A stretch of DNA of 51,409 bases from UBA932 sp031548545 (GTDB taxonomy: Bacteria; Bacteroidota; Bacteroidia; Bacteroidales; UBA932), in assembly GCA_031548545.1 (NCBI GenBank), contig JAVBQY010000006.1, positions 1 through 51,409 of the forward strand, read 5' to 3'. Below, in pieces: positions 31,623 to 40,581 of the stretch. The translations under genes and the position numbers were made by a program. How positions within the stretch are numbered: position 1 is the stretch's first letter; each line of letters opens with the position of its first letter. Under the pieces are notes generated by a model, which worked only from the letters and a program-made list of their open reading frames with translations, had not been told where the DNA came from and did no database searches.

Positions 31623-32507
31623 ATGATTGATTTTAAGATTTTAAGTGTGGCGGATGCTGCATGGTTAAAGCCTTTGTTGTGGAAAAGCGGTGAGCGTAGC
31701 GCCGAATATTCTTTCGCCAATGCTTTGGTCTGGGGGAGTTTTTACAAATTGGAATGTGCCTGTGTGGATGATTTTATGTTGGCCCGTTCTGCTTTTGACG
31801 TCCCTAATTATATCTATCCGCGGGGGCTGGGAGACATCGGCCGGGCGATGGAGCTTATGATGAAAGATGCACAGGAGCGCGGCTATCCTTTTATTATGAG
31901 GGGGGTGAGTGCAACGGCGAAAGAGGAATTGGAGCGTTTGTATCCCGGCCGGTTTAATTATACGGCCCTGCGTGATGCTGCGGATTATATTTATACTGTA
32001 CAGGACCTCTCTACCCTGGCGGGGCGGAAATTCCAACCCAAGCGTAACCTGGTATCACGCTTCATGAAGAATTACGCCTGGAGCTATGAGGATATCACGG
32101 CGCAGAATATCAATGAATGTGAGGCGATGTCCAAGGAGTGGTGTATACTTAACCATTGTGCTGAGAATGGCAGCCTGGAAATGGAAACCACGGTGGTTAG
32201 CCGTATGCTTGGCTTGTATTTTGAGCTCGGATTAAAAGGAGGGCTCCTGCGGGTAGATGGCCGGGTGGTGGCGTTCACTATCGGCGAGCCGCTGAATGAG
32301 GATACTTTTATTGTTCATATAGAAAAGGCTTTTACGGAATATCAGGGCGCTTATCAGATGATTAACCAGCAGTTTATACAACGGCAGGCGGCCGGCTTTA
32401 CTTACGTTAACCGTGAAGATGATGCCGGGGATCCGGGCCTGCGCAAGGCCAAGGAGTCTTATCATCCGGTGTTTATGCAGGAGAAATACTTAGTAGAGTG
32501 TATTTAG
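31623..32507 (+). CDS. DUF2156 / phosphatidylglycerol lysyltransferase-like (GNAT-fold) protein
   Basis: A 294-residue soluble protein with the DUF2156 layout, two GNAT-like lobes. Recognisable blocks: SAEYSFANALVWGSFY, YIYPRGLGD, then FQPKRNLVSRFMKNYAWSYEDIT, and a C-terminal VNREDDAGDPGLRKAKESYHP motif, the most conserved part of the family. Homologous domains in MprF move amino acids from aminoacyl-tRNA to lipids, but the bacteroidal stand-alone form has no proven substrate. Followed after 40 bases by a GNAT gene on the same strand; the two probably form a unit. Confidence 0.88.
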   Translation: MIDFKILSVADAAWLKPLLWKSGERSAEYSFANALVWGSFYKLECACVDDFMLARSAFDVPNYIYPRGLGDIGRAMELMMKDAQERGYPFIMRGVSATAKEELERLYPGRFNYTALRDAADYIYTVQDLSTLAGRKFQPKRNLVSRFMKNYAWSYEDITAQNINECEAMSKEWCILNHCAENGSLEMETTVVSRMLGLYFELGLKGGLLRVDGRVVAFTIGEPLNEDTFIVHIEKAFTEYQGAYQMINQQFIQRQAAGFTYVNREDDAGDPGLRKAKESYHPVFMQEKYLVECI

Positions 32508-32547
32508 TCGAAAGGCAAGCGCATCCCGCTCACTTTTTAACAGAAAA

Positions 32548-33393
32548 ATGATTCGTTTTGCAACATATGAGGATGTTCCGGCCCTGATGGAAATCAGGAG
32601 GCAGTGTTTCGGGGAAGAGGAGGCTTTTCTCCGCTTCTATTTTACTACCCGTTTTACGGAAACGAATACGCTGGTCTATGTGGCAGACGGCGCCCCCGTG
32701 GCGTCGCTGACCCTGCTGGATGCGGAAGTGCTAACACCTGAGCGCCGTTTTCCGGTCGCATATGTCTATGCTGTGGCAACGCTGCCGCAGTGGCGGCGGA
32801 AGGGGTTGGCCCAGGCGCTCTCTTGCTATGCGGATGATTATTTGCGGGGACGGGGGGTGGAAGCGTCACTGCTGGTGCCGGCTTCGACGGACTTGTTTGA
32901 CTATTATGCGAAGCTGGGGTATGCCACTTGTTTTTATGTGGACCGCAAGGAAGAGGCGAAGAGGGTGATGGCAGACAGTGTGCTGGGAGAAAGTCAGGCG
33001 TTGCTGGCGGCAGATTATTTCAGGTTAAGGGAAAAGGCTTATGCAAAAAGCGGATATTTTGTGCAGTGGAGTATTCCGGCCCTGGAGTATGCTTTACAGG
33101 AATGCCGCCAGAGCGGAGGCTTGGCCCTTTGGCTTAGGGTGGCTGGACAGGAGGGCTTTTTTCTGGCCTACCCCGAGCCGGAGCGGATCATAATCAAAGA
33201 AAGCTTGTTGGATGGTGCTTTGTTACCTTGGGCCTTCAAATTATTGCGGGAATATTTCGGAGAGAGCAAGCCTTTTGTTTTTCAGTCTGGCGGAGATAAG
33301 CCGGCACAGCCTTTTGCCATGCTGAAAGCCTATACTCCGGCGGCTTGTCCTCCGGATACGGCAAGGCCCTATTTCGGCCTTCCCAAAGATTAA
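32548..33393 (+). CDS. GNAT-family N-acetyltransferase
   Basis: A 281-residue protein whose N-terminal 150 residues form a GNAT acetyltransferase: VYAVATLPQWRRKGLAQALSCYADDYLRGRG contains the acetyl-CoA binding motif (RRKGLAQAL), then LLVPASTDLFDYYAKLGYATCF. The C-terminal 130 residues form a second domain, similar in layout to Eis-like proteins. Substrate unknown. Downstream of the DUF2156 gene; converges on the second trkH, with 23 bases between stops. Confidence 0.9.
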   Translation: MIRFATYEDVPALMEIRRQCFGEEEAFLRFYFTTRFTETNTLVYVADGAPVASLTLLDAEVLTPERRFPVAYVYAVATLPQWRRKGLAQALSCYADDYLRGRGVEASLLVPASTDLFDYYAKLGYATCFYVDRKEEAKRVMADSVLGESQALLAADYFRLREKAYAKSGYFVQWSIPALEYALQECRQSGGLALWLRVAGQEGFFLAYPEPERIIIKESLLDGALLPWAFKLLREYFGESKPFVFQSGGDKPAQPFAMLKAYTPAACPPDTARPYFGLPKD

Positions 33394-33416
33394 TCTATTC
33401 TCTTAGTTTCTTCTTT

Positions 33417-34868
33417 TTACTTCCAGCTGCGGAAGAAGAACAGCAGTATAAATCCGTAGATCTCCAAGCGTCCCAATAGCATCAGGAAGGCCAGCAGAAA
33501 TTTTACGGGGGCGATCATGCCGGAATAGTTATTCAGAGAGCCTACTTCTGCAAAACCGGGACCGACATTGCTCATACAGGCCAGCGAGGCCGAAAAGCAG
33601 GTCATTATGTTATCTACTCCCATCAGTGCAAGAAGAAAGGTGCTGATAAATACGATCATAATGTAAAGCACAATGTATATGGCTACGGCGCTGATCGTGT
33701 CGCTCTCCAGGGTGTTTTGCCCTATCCTGATAGGAATAATGGCGTTAGGATGTTGCATTTTTTTGACCTGGGCCTTAATGCTCTTGAAAAGTATCAGCAT
33801 CCTGTCCGCCTTTATACCGCCGGCCGTTGATCCGGAACAGGCGCATTGAAACATGAAATAAAATAAAATCAATATGCTGAATATAGGCCATATGTTGGTG
33901 TTGGCCGTGGCAAAGCCCGAAGTGCTGGCGATGGAGACTACCTGGAAAGCGCTGTATCGCAGGGCTGTCCACCAACTATGGAAGCCTTCGCTGTTGAACG
34001 TGAGGTCTGTAGCCATGAGCAGTATTCCGGCCAGGAGGCTAAGACTATAAAAACGGATAACCGGCGACTTGAAAAAGGCTTTGGACCGGCCGCTCACCAG
34101 CAGGAAGATAAGTCCGAAATGAAGCCCTGACAAATACATGAACAGGGTGACAATCATTTCTATATATATATTGTTGTAATATAATATGCTGATATTCTTA
34201 GTGCTGAAACCACAGGTAGCAATGGTGCTGAATGAGTGGTTGACGGCATCGAAAAAGGACATTCCGGCTATACATAATAAGATGGTTTCCAGTGCGGTCA
34301 TCCCTACATATATGCAGCCGATGATGCGTATGGTTTGTTGCGTGCGGTACTTGAAATTGTCTTTGGCCAGAGGCGAGATTTCCACCTTGGCCAGGCGAAA
34401 TTTCAAATTTTTAATGGCGGGCAGAAAGAGTAATATGAAAAGGATGACCCCCAAGCCCCCCATCCAGGCCGTACAGGAGCGGAAAAAAACCAGGCCTTTG
34501 GGCAGGGCTTCCACATCATTGAGGATACTGGCGCCGGTAGTACTATAGCCGGACACGCTTTCGAACCATGCATTGATCAGGCTGAATTCGCCCCCGTAAA
34601 ACCAATAAGGAAGCACGCCGGAAATGCAGCACATGAGCCAGGATACGATGACAATAAAATAACCTTCTTTACTGGATATATTAGGATCGTACGGGATCAA
34701 CAGGTAGGGCGTTGCCCCGGCTATCGTAGTGATCAGTCCGGCAAGTAAGAGCGGATAGAAGGCAGCGTCCGGCCCGTGCAACAGGGAAATCAACGCCGAG
34801 ATAAACATAAGCACACCGTTTAGGCCGAGCGCTATGCCGATATACCGTAGGGTAATACTGACTCTCAT
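33417..34868 (-). CDS. trkH: TrkH-family potassium uptake protein (second copy)
   Basis: A 483-residue membrane protein, the standard TrkH length, with the four pore repeats visible: FESVSGYSTTGASIL, NHSFSTIATCGFSTKNISI, VSIASTSGFATANTNIWP and SASLACMSNVGPGFAEVGSL. SGSTAGGIKADRMLIL is the usual conserved loop. It differs from the first TrkH (8012-9811) by lacking the N-terminal extension and by having no trkA beside it; it may share TrkA made elsewhere. Three bases separate it from rlmD, with which it is probably cotranscribed. Confidence 0.93.
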   Translation of the reverse strand: MRVSITLRYIGIALGLNGVLMFISALISLLHGPDAAFYPLLLAGLITTIAGATPYLLIPYDPNISSKEGYFIVIVSWLMCCISGVLPYWFYGGEFSLINAWFESVSGYSTTGASILNDVEALPKGLVFFRSCTAWMGGLGVILFILLFLPAIKNLKFRLAKVEISPLAKDNFKYRTQQTIRIIGCIYVGMTALETILLCIAGMSFFDAVNHSFSTIATCGFSTKNISILYYNNIYIEMIVTLFMYLSGLHFGLIFLLVSGRSKAFFKSPVIRFYSLSLLAGILLMATDLTFNSEGFHSWWTALRYSAFQVVSIASTSGFATANTNIWPIFSILILFYFMFQCACSGSTAGGIKADRMLILFKSIKAQVKKMQHPNAIIPIRIGQNTLESDTISAVAIYIVLYIMIVFISTFLLALMGVDNIMTCFSASLACMSNVGPGFAEVGSLNNYSGMIAPVKFLLAFLMLLGRLEIYGFILLFFFRSWK

Positions 34869-34871
34869 AGA

Positions 34872-36281
34872 CTAAATGCGTTCGGCCAAAATTATATTTT
34901 CAACGTGATGCGTGTGAGGAAACATATCTACCGGTTGTACTTTTACAATCCGGTAGGCGCCGGACAACAAAGCCATATCCCGGGCCTGGGTGGCGGGATT
35001 ACAACTTACATAGACCAGACGGCGGGCGCCACAGTGCAGCACATTGTTCACCACATCGGGGTGCATGCCCGCGCGGGGCGGATCAATCACCAATACATCC
35101 GGCCGGCCGTTGGCGGCAAAAAAAGAGGGGGTAAGCAGGTCCTTCATATCACCGGCATAAAACACGGTGTTTTCAATATTGTTGCGCCGGGCGTTTTCTT
35201 TAGCATCTTCAATGGCCTCGGGTACATATTCTATCCCCACTACTTTGGCGGCTTGCCGGGCTAAAAACAGGGCAATAGTACCGGTGCCGGTATAAAGGTC
35301 ATAGACCGTGTCCGAGGCTTGTATACCGGCAAAATCACGGACCAGTGTGTAGAGGCGTTGCGCCTGCAGGGTATTGGTTTGGAAGAAAGATTTGGGGCTG
35401 ATTTTGAATACTATATCCTCCATGGACTCTTCCATATAAGGCCGGCCCGCGTAGCATATCACCTCCAGATCATGGATACTGTCGTTGCCTTTGCCGTTAA
35501 TGGCATAAAACAATGAAGTGACGGCCGGAAATTCGGCGGTCAGGTAATTAAGCAGCGCCTCCCGTTGTGTTTTGTCTTCATGTCCGAATACGACGATGAG
35601 CATCAACTCGCCGCTGGTGGCCGAGTTCCGTACAATCATCGTGCGGAGGAAACCGCTTTGCTGGCGGATGTCATAGAAAGAAAGGCCGTTTTCGAGCGCA
35701 TAGTTTTTAATGGCCAGGCGCAGCGCGTTGGAGGGGTCGGGCTGGAGGTAGCAGGTGTCAATGTCAAGTACCTTGTCAAATAATCCCGGGATATGGAAAC
35801 CCAATGCTTCGGGCGCTTTGACCGGCGTGTCAAGCTGCATCTCTTCGGGGGTCCGCCACCGCTTGCAGGAGAACGTGAATTCCAGTTTGTTGCGGTAAAA
35901 TTGGTTGTGCGGAGCGCCGAGGATGGGGGTGAGCTCAAAGTCCTTCAATTTGCCTATACGCGTGAGCTGGTCGAATACCTGCTGTTGCTTGTACTCGAGT
36001 TGTTGTTGATAAGGGATATGCTGCCATTTGCAACCGCCGCAGGTACCGAAGTGGCTGCAAAAGGGTGCTACACGCAGCGGAGAGCGGGCTATGAAGCGCT
36101 TGATGCTTCCTTCTAAAAAGCCCGAGCGCCGGCCGGTCACCTGTATATCTACTATATCGCCGGGCGCGGCATAAGGTACAAAAATGACTTTGCCTTCATG
36201 CTTGCCGATGGCTTTGCCTTCGGCTGCCAATGCGGTGATTTCCACTTGCTCTATAAGCGTGTTATTTCTTCGTCGGGCCAT
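34872..36281 (-). CDS. rlmD: 23S rRNA (uracil-5-)-methyltransferase RlmD
   Basis: A 469-residue RumA/TrmA-family methyltransferase. It carries an N-terminal TRAM domain (about 1-65, KVIFVPYAAPGDIVDIQVTG), an Fe-S motif Cys75, Cys81, Cys84 (FCSHFGTCGGCKWQH) with a fourth Cys further on (DIDTCYLQ), a SAM-binding YDLYTGTGTIALFLA, and the catalytic Cys in LVYVSCNPATQARD. It methylates uridine at C5 in 23S rRNA using SAM. The substrate position U1939 is assigned by family, not by this sequence. Confidence 0.92.
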   Translation of the reverse strand: MARRRNNTLIEQVEITALAAEGKAIGKHEGKVIFVPYAAPGDIVDIQVTGRRSGFLEGSIKRFIARSPLRVAPFCSHFGTCGGCKWQHIPYQQQLEYKQQQVFDQLTRIGKLKDFELTPILGAPHNQFYRNKLEFTFSCKRWRTPEEMQLDTPVKAPEALGFHIPGLFDKVLDIDTCYLQPDPSNALRLAIKNYALENGLSFYDIRQQSGFLRTMIVRNSATSGELMLIVVFGHEDKTQREALLNYLTAEFPAVTSLFYAINGKGNDSIHDLEVICYAGRPYMEESMEDIVFKISPKSFFQTNTLQAQRLYTLVRDFAGIQASDTVYDLYTGTGTIALFLARQAAKVVGIEYVPEAIEDAKENARRNNIENTVFYAGDMKDLLTPSFFAANGRPDVLVIDPPRAGMHPDVVNNVLHCGARRLVYVSCNPATQARDMALLSGAYRIVKVQPVDMFPHTHHVENIILAERI

Positions 36282-36363
36282 TAGTTAAATGATTTTCAAA
36301 CCTGCTAAGGTATACTATTTTTTGATATGGCGCAAATTTTTGTTTTTTTTATCTTTTCATTTA

Positions 36364-36394
36364 TTTGTTCAATCAAAAATTTTTATTATATTTG
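36364..36394 (+). promoter_or_regulatory. Promoter of the RelA-type gene
   Basis: TTTG (36364-36367), 19-base spacer, TATATTTG (36387-36394): exact match. It overlaps the ATG at 36365 and so rules out that start; the true start is at 36416. Confidence 0.75.
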
Positions 36395-36415
36395 TTAGAT
36401 AAACTTAGACTTCTG

Positions 36416-38377
36416 ATGAAGGAACAGGAATTATTCGACCGCATTTTGCAGGTCTCCAACAATAGCTCCGAGAAAGACATTCAATTGCTGAAAGACGCTT
36501 ACGAAGAGGCGAAGATAGCCTTGAGTAACCGTAGCCGTGAGAACGGCGACGCTTTTATTTGTCACCCTCTGGAGATTGCCCGCATTTTATTGCAGGATAT
36601 AGGTTTGCAGACACCTGCAGCTACAGCCGTATTGTTGCACGAGTCTTTCGAGCATCCTAAATTGACCAATTTATTGGAACTTAAGCCGGGTGACGAAAAA
36701 TTCAAACAGCAGGAAAAAGCCATGGAGCGGATATTCAAACATTATGGGAAGGATATTGCACAAATGGTCAGGGGGATGAATAAGATATCTTCCATTAACC
36801 TGAAGGATACCAAGCTGGAGTCCGATAATTTGCGCAAGTTCCTGGTATTGTATTCGGATGACCCGCAGGTGACGCTGATCAAACTGGCGGACCGCCTGGA
36901 GGTCATGCGGTCATTGGAGTTTTTTCCGAAGCCCAAGCAGGAAAAGAAGGCGGCCGAAACCTTGTTGCTTTATGCCCCGTTAGCCCACCAGTTGGGTTTA
37001 TATACGATAAAAACCGAATTGGAAGACCTCTCTCTCCGCTATACGGAACCGGAGGCCTACCGGTTGATCAGTAATAAATTGAAAAGCTCCGGCGGTGAAC
37101 GTGAGCAATTGATCAATGAATTTTTGAAACCGGTGGAGAAGGAATTGAAAGCCCAGGGTTTCAAATATGAAATCAAGAGCCGCACCAAGTCCATCTACTC
37201 CATATGGCGTAAGATGCAGGTGCAGAAGGTGGATTTTGAAGGGGTATATGATATCTTTGCCATCCGCATCATTATAGATGTGCCTGAAAATGTGGAGCGC
37301 AAGTGGGAAGTCTCACAATGCTGGAAAGCCTATGGCATCATCAGTAACCTGTATAAGGTAGATGAGCGGCGTATGCGCAACTGGGTTGACCAGCCTAAGT
37401 CTAGCGGTTACGAGTCTTTGCATGGTACGGCCCTGAATAAAGACGGGAAACCGGTCGAAGTGCAGATCCGTACCACACGTATGGATATGATTGCCGAACG
37501 CGGCAGCGCCGCCCACTGGAAATATAAAGGGGTGAAGAGCGCCGATACCTTACAGGACTGGCTCAATACGGTGCGCACCCAGCTGGAAACTCCCAGCGCT
37601 GAATATAAGCACTATTTTCCCAATTACAAGTCCGACGAAATTTTTGTATTTACCCCCACCGGAGAGCTCCGCCGCCTGTCTGTCGGCGCTTCCGTTCTGG
37701 ATTTCGCCTTTGATATTCATAGTAATCTGGGGCTGCGTTGTTCCGGAGCCACGGTGAACGGCAAGCACGTGCCGATCAAGGAAAAGCTGGTTACCGGCGA
37801 TGTGGTGGAAATTACAACATCCAAGAACCAAAAGCCGGTAGCGGCCTGGCTGGATTATGTGGTATCTTCCAAAGCCCGTAATAAAATCAGGCAGAAACTC
37901 CTGGCGAATGAGCTAAAACTGACTTTGACGGGTAAAGAGTTGCTGGAACGCCGGCTGAAGAACTGGAAGATGGAGCTGACGGACGAGGTGCTGGCCAGCC
38001 TGTTGAAACATTTCAAGCTGAAAAGTATACTTGAGTTATATGCTGCCATTGCCGACGAACGGGTCAATATTTCTACCGTCAGAGATGTACTCACGGGTCC
38101 CCAGAGTGCTGAGAAAAAACCGGCCCGGCCGGCCCAGCGCGTACAAAGTAATACGGGAAATGACCTGGACTATCTATTGGTAGAGGATCCGGCCTTGACC
38201 CATTCCCCCTTCGTTGCCGCCAAATGTTGCCGCCCTGTGTATGGCGAACCGGTATTCGGTTTTATTACCAAAGGGGTAATAAAGGTACACCGCTATTCTT
38301 GCTCCAACGCAGCACGCCTGATTGATAACCCGGATGGCAGATACAAAGCCCTGAAGTGGCAAGTAAAGCCGGAGTAG
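36416..38377 (+). CDS. relA: RelA/SpoT-family (p)ppGpp synthetase, hydrolase site altered
   Basis: Start at 36416 (MKEQELFDRI); 653 residues, shorter than most Rel proteins (about 730-745) because the C-terminal ACT domain is missing. Residues about 30-180 correspond to the HD hydrolase domain, but the HD pair is H75-E76 (LLHESFE) instead of HD, and the usual ADRLHNMR is ADRLEVMR (residues 158-165). The synthetase domain (about 235-375) looks intact: RTKSIYSIWRKM, D279 in YDIFAIR, GYESLH and E348 in VEVQIRT. TGS at about 408-470 and a Cys-containing zinc-finger-type segment (KCCRPVYGEPVFGF) at about 603-632 follow. Likely synthesises but does not degrade (p)ppGpp (inference). Own consensus promoter. 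Confidence 0.9.
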   Translation: MKEQELFDRILQVSNNSSEKDIQLLKDAYEEAKIALSNRSRENGDAFICHPLEIARILLQDIGLQTPAATAVLLHESFEHPKLTNLLELKPGDEKFKQQEKAMERIFKHYGKDIAQMVRGMNKISSINLKDTKLESDNLRKFLVLYSDDPQVTLIKLADRLEVMRSLEFFPKPKQEKKAAETLLLYAPLAHQLGLYTIKTELEDLSLRYTEPEAYRLISNKLKSSGGEREQLINEFLKPVEKELKAQGFKYEIKSRTKSIYSIWRKMQVQKVDFEGVYDIFAIRIIIDVPENVERKWEVSQCWKAYGIISNLYKVDERRMRNWVDQPKSSGYESLHGTALNKDGKPVEVQIRTTRMDMIAERGSAAHWKYKGVKSADTLQDWLNTVRTQLETPSAEYKHYFPNYKSDEIFVFTPTGELRRLSVGASVLDFAFDIHSNLGLRCSGATVNGKHVPIKEKLVTGDVVEITTSKNQKPVAAWLDYVVSSKARNKIRQKLLANELKLTLTGKELLERRLKNWKMELTDEVLASLLKHFKLKSILELYAAIADERVNISTVRDVLTGPQSAEKKPARPAQRVQSNTGNDLDYLLVEDPALTHSPFVAAKCCRPVYGEPVFGFITKGVIKVHRYSCSNAARLIDNPDGRYKALKWQVKPE

Positions 38378-38379
38378 AA

Positions 38380-38775
38380 TTAACGTAAGCGGTTCATGGC
38401 CTGCAGCATGGCCTCGTCCCGGGCAATATAGCGAAGGGCCAGGAAGGTAAGGACCAGTGCTATGATCGGAAAAGCGGCCGTGATAGAAAAAGATACTCCC
38501 TTTACGGTGAATACATAATAGGCTATAAATCCTTGCAGGCCCAACAACAGTAAGCAGTTGAACATGCAGAGCCGTATCTGTAACATCCGGCGGCGGTAAA
38601 GGAAGATATTCCCATAACCGATAATAGTGGTCAATATCAGCAGTACTGCTATGGCCACGGAATCCGTATAATTAATATGCAGTTCGCCGGCGCCGCTGAT
38701 AAACGGATTGAAGTACATAATCGTAAGCAATATCGCCGCGCCTAACAGGAATAAGGTCTGGATACGTTGTATCAT
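38380..38775 (-). CDS. DUF4293 family membrane protein
   Basis: A 131-residue protein with four hydrophobic segments (IQTLFLLGAAILLTIMYF, VAIAVLLILTTIIGYG, MFNCLLLLGLQGFIAYYVF, AAFPIIALVLTFLALRYIA). MIQRIQTLFLL at the N-terminus and RYIARDEA(M)LLQAMNRLR at the C-terminus are the DUF4293 pattern known only from Bacteroidota. Function unknown. Its ATG overlaps the stop of pyrE by four bases (ATGA), so it is translated with pyrE. Confidence 0.87.
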   Translation of the reverse strand: MIQRIQTLFLLGAAILLTIMYFNPFISGAGELHINYTDSVAIAVLLILTTIIGYGNIFLYRRRMLQIRLCMFNCLLLLGLQGFIAYYVFTVKGVSFSITAAFPIIALVLTFLALRYIARDEAMLQAMNRLR

Positions 38776-39410
38776 GCGTTATTCCTCCATTGATCAGGCG
38801 TCGTGCGCCATTCTTCCAGCGTATCCATATCGGAGGCTTTAATGTAATTACAATTCAGCGCTTCTTCAATGAGGGTAGTATAGTTAGAAAGGGTATACAA
38901 CTCACAGCCGGCATTCTCAAAACTCCGGCGGGCGGCTGTAAAATTATAAGAGAAAATAGCCACCAGGCCTAACACTTCGGCACCGGCCTTGCGTACGGCA
39001 TCTACAGCTTGCAGACTGCTGCCGCCGGTAGAAATCAGGTCTTCTACAATCACTACGCGGGCGCCGGGCGCCAACTCGCCTTCAATCAGATTTTCAAGGC
39101 CATGGCTCTTTGCTACAGAACGGATATAAATAAAAGGTTTGGCCATATTTTCGGCGACCAACGCTCCATGGGCAATAGCGCCTGTTGCCACTCCGGCTAT
39201 CACGTCGACCTCCGGAAAATGCTGGCTGATCAACCGGCTAAGACTTTCATAAACAACCCTGCGGGCTTTGGGATAGGACAGGATTTTCCGGTTGTCGCAA
39301 TAAATCGGCGAATGCCATCCGGAGGCCCAGGTGAAAGGTTGTTCTACATTGAGCTTAACCGCTTTGATATCAAGCAGGACACGTGCTATTACTTTTTCTA
39401 TAGGTTCCAT
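38772..39410 (-). CDS. pyrE: Orotate phosphoribosyltransferase
   Basis: Start at 39410 (MEPIEKVIARVLLDIKAVKLN); the frame runs on to 39590 but that part overlaps the divergent Nudix gene and has no homologous content. Length 212 residues, normal for PyrE. It makes orotidine monophosphate from orotate and PRPP in pyrimidine synthesis. Motifs: FTWASGWHSPIYCDNRKILSYP (orotate side), GVATGAIAHGALVAE and the PRPP loop ARVVIVEDLISTGGSS. The last four bases overlap the DUF4293 gene. Another pathway gene, pyrD, is in this window at 48869. Confidence 0.95.
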   Translation of the reverse strand: MEPIEKVIARVLLDIKAVKLNVEQPFTWASGWHSPIYCDNRKILSYPKARRVVYESLSRLISQHFPEVDVIAGVATGAIAHGALVAENMAKPFIYIRSVAKSHGLENLIEGELAPGARVVIVEDLISTGGSSLQAVDAVRKAGAEVLGLVAIFSYNFTAARRSFENAGCELYTLSNYTTLIEEALNCNYIKASDMDTLEEWRTTPDQWRNNA

Positions 39411-39420
39411 AAAATTGATG

Positions 39421-39428
39421 TATCTTTG
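39421..39428 (+). promoter_or_regulatory. -7 element for the Nudix gene in a 33-base divergent gap
   Basis: TATCTTTG matches TAnnTTTG and lies 15 bases before the ATG at 39444. The -33 region would fall inside the pyrE start region and is not a good match. Confidence 0.45.
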
Positions 39429-39443
39429 TATAAAATTTATGTG

Positions 39444-40055
39444 ATGTACAAACTGTTTTTTAACGATCGTTTTTTGGGCATTTGTGATGACTGGCAGTAC
39501 TGCACCGCCCGGGAAAATGCAACAAGTTACAAAGTTATAAAAAAATCCGGAATAAAGCCAATTGTAGAGGCTTTCATGCAGGGGCAGCATATGCCGGAAC
39601 TATGGTTGTGTACTGAAAATATGGAAGATACAATGGCTGAAGTCTGTTCTCTTTTCCGGATGGTTGAAGCGGCCGGCGGTTTGGTAATCAATGCGCAGCA
39701 GGAGTGGCTGTTGATTTATCGCCACGAGCGCTGGGACCTGCCCAAAGGAAGGCGGGAGGCCGGCGAAACGGTGGCCGAAACAGCCCTGCGTGAAGTGGAG
39801 GAGGAGTGTGGAGTCCATGACCTGATCCTCCATGATTTCCTGGCGCACAGCTACCATGTTTATATGGAAAATGACAGCCTGATGCTGAAGAAGACGCATT
39901 GGTACCGGATGAGTTGTCCGGGTTCCTGTGTTCCTCAGCCACAGGCGGAGGAAGGTATTGAGCAGGCTTGCTGGGTACCGCAGACAAGCATTCAGCACTA
40001 TTTACCCCGGATGTACTCCTCTATAGCGGAGGTGGTCCGGTCTTTAGCCGGCTGA
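39444..40055 (+). CDS. Nudix hydrolase
   Basis: Start at 39444 (MYKLFFNDRFLGI); the longer frame back to 39009 runs antisense through pyrE and is rejected. Length 203 residues. The N-terminal 70 residues are a small domain typical of bacteroidal Nudix proteins; the Nudix box GRREAGETVAETALREVEEECGV (G-x5-E-x7-REVxEExGV) is complete, with metal-binding Glu residues. It hydrolyses nucleoside diphosphate-linked compounds; the substrate is not predictable. Divergent from pyrE with a 33-base gap, convergent with coaD (18 bases). Confidence 0.9.
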   Translation: MYKLFFNDRFLGICDDWQYCTARENATSYKVIKKSGIKPIVEAFMQGQHMPELWLCTENMEDTMAEVCSLFRMVEAAGGLVINAQQEWLLIYRHERWDLPKGRREAGETVAETALREVEEECGVHDLILHDFLAHSYHVYMENDSLMLKKTHWYRMSCPGSCVPQPQAEEGIEQACWVPQTSIQHYLPRMYSSIAEVVRSLAG

Positions 40056-40073
40056 TGGTCCTTCAGGGCCGTA

Positions 40074-40535
40074 TCAGTGCCTGTCCAGCACCACGCCTTC
40101 CGGCAAGAAGGCCGATACATCGCCGCCGTGCTTGAAAATATCACGCACCACCGATGAACATACGAAAGTATGTTCCGGATAGGCCGGAAAATAAATAGTA
40201 TCAATATTGGCATTCAGGAAACGGTTGGCATGCGCCGCCATGTTTTCGTAGTCATAATCGGTTGTGGAGCGGATTCCGCGTACAATAGTACTGATATTGT
40301 TCTTTTTGCAAAACTCGACCGTCAGGCCTTCGTAAGCCACTACGCTCACCTGCGGAACATCTTTGAATGCGGTACGGATATAGCGGACGCGCTCTTCTTC
40401 CGAGAACATGGTTTTTTTGTTGGCATTGACGCCGACTCCCACTATAAGTTGGTCAAATATTTTAAGGGAGCGGAGTACCACATCATAGTGTCCGGCGGTG
40501 AAGGGATCGAAAGATCCGGGAAAAAAGGCAGTCAT
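40074..40535 (-). CDS. coaD: Phosphopantetheine adenylyltransferase
   Basis: A 153-residue enzyme of coenzyme A synthesis that adds AMP to 4'-phosphopantetheine. The FFPGSFDPFTAGHYDVV start includes the (T/S)xGH nucleotidyl-transferase motif (TAGH), and RGIRSTTDYDYE and the AYPEHTFVCSSVVRDIFKHGGDVSAFLP block complete the CoaD pattern. Normal length. Same strand as ung, 46 bases apart. Confidence 0.95.
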   Translation of the reverse strand: MTAFFPGSFDPFTAGHYDVVLRSLKIFDQLIVGVGVNANKKTMFSEEERVRYIRTAFKDVPQVSVVAYEGLTVEFCKKNNISTIVRGIRSTTDYDYENMAAHANRFLNANIDTIYFPAYPEHTFVCSSVVRDIFKHGGDVSAFLPEGVVLDRH

Positions 40536-40581
40536 ATTCGGGGATTTATAAGATTAAAGTATTAATTGGCTGGGCCTTCGG

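Noticed and set aside
39009..39443. N-terminal extension of the Nudix protein
   Set aside because: It is antisense to pyrE and lacks homologous content; the -7 element at 39421 supports a later start.
39411..39590. N-terminal extension of PyrE
   Set aside because: It overlaps the Nudix gene and has no PyrE-like sequence; standard PyrE begins at MEPIEK.
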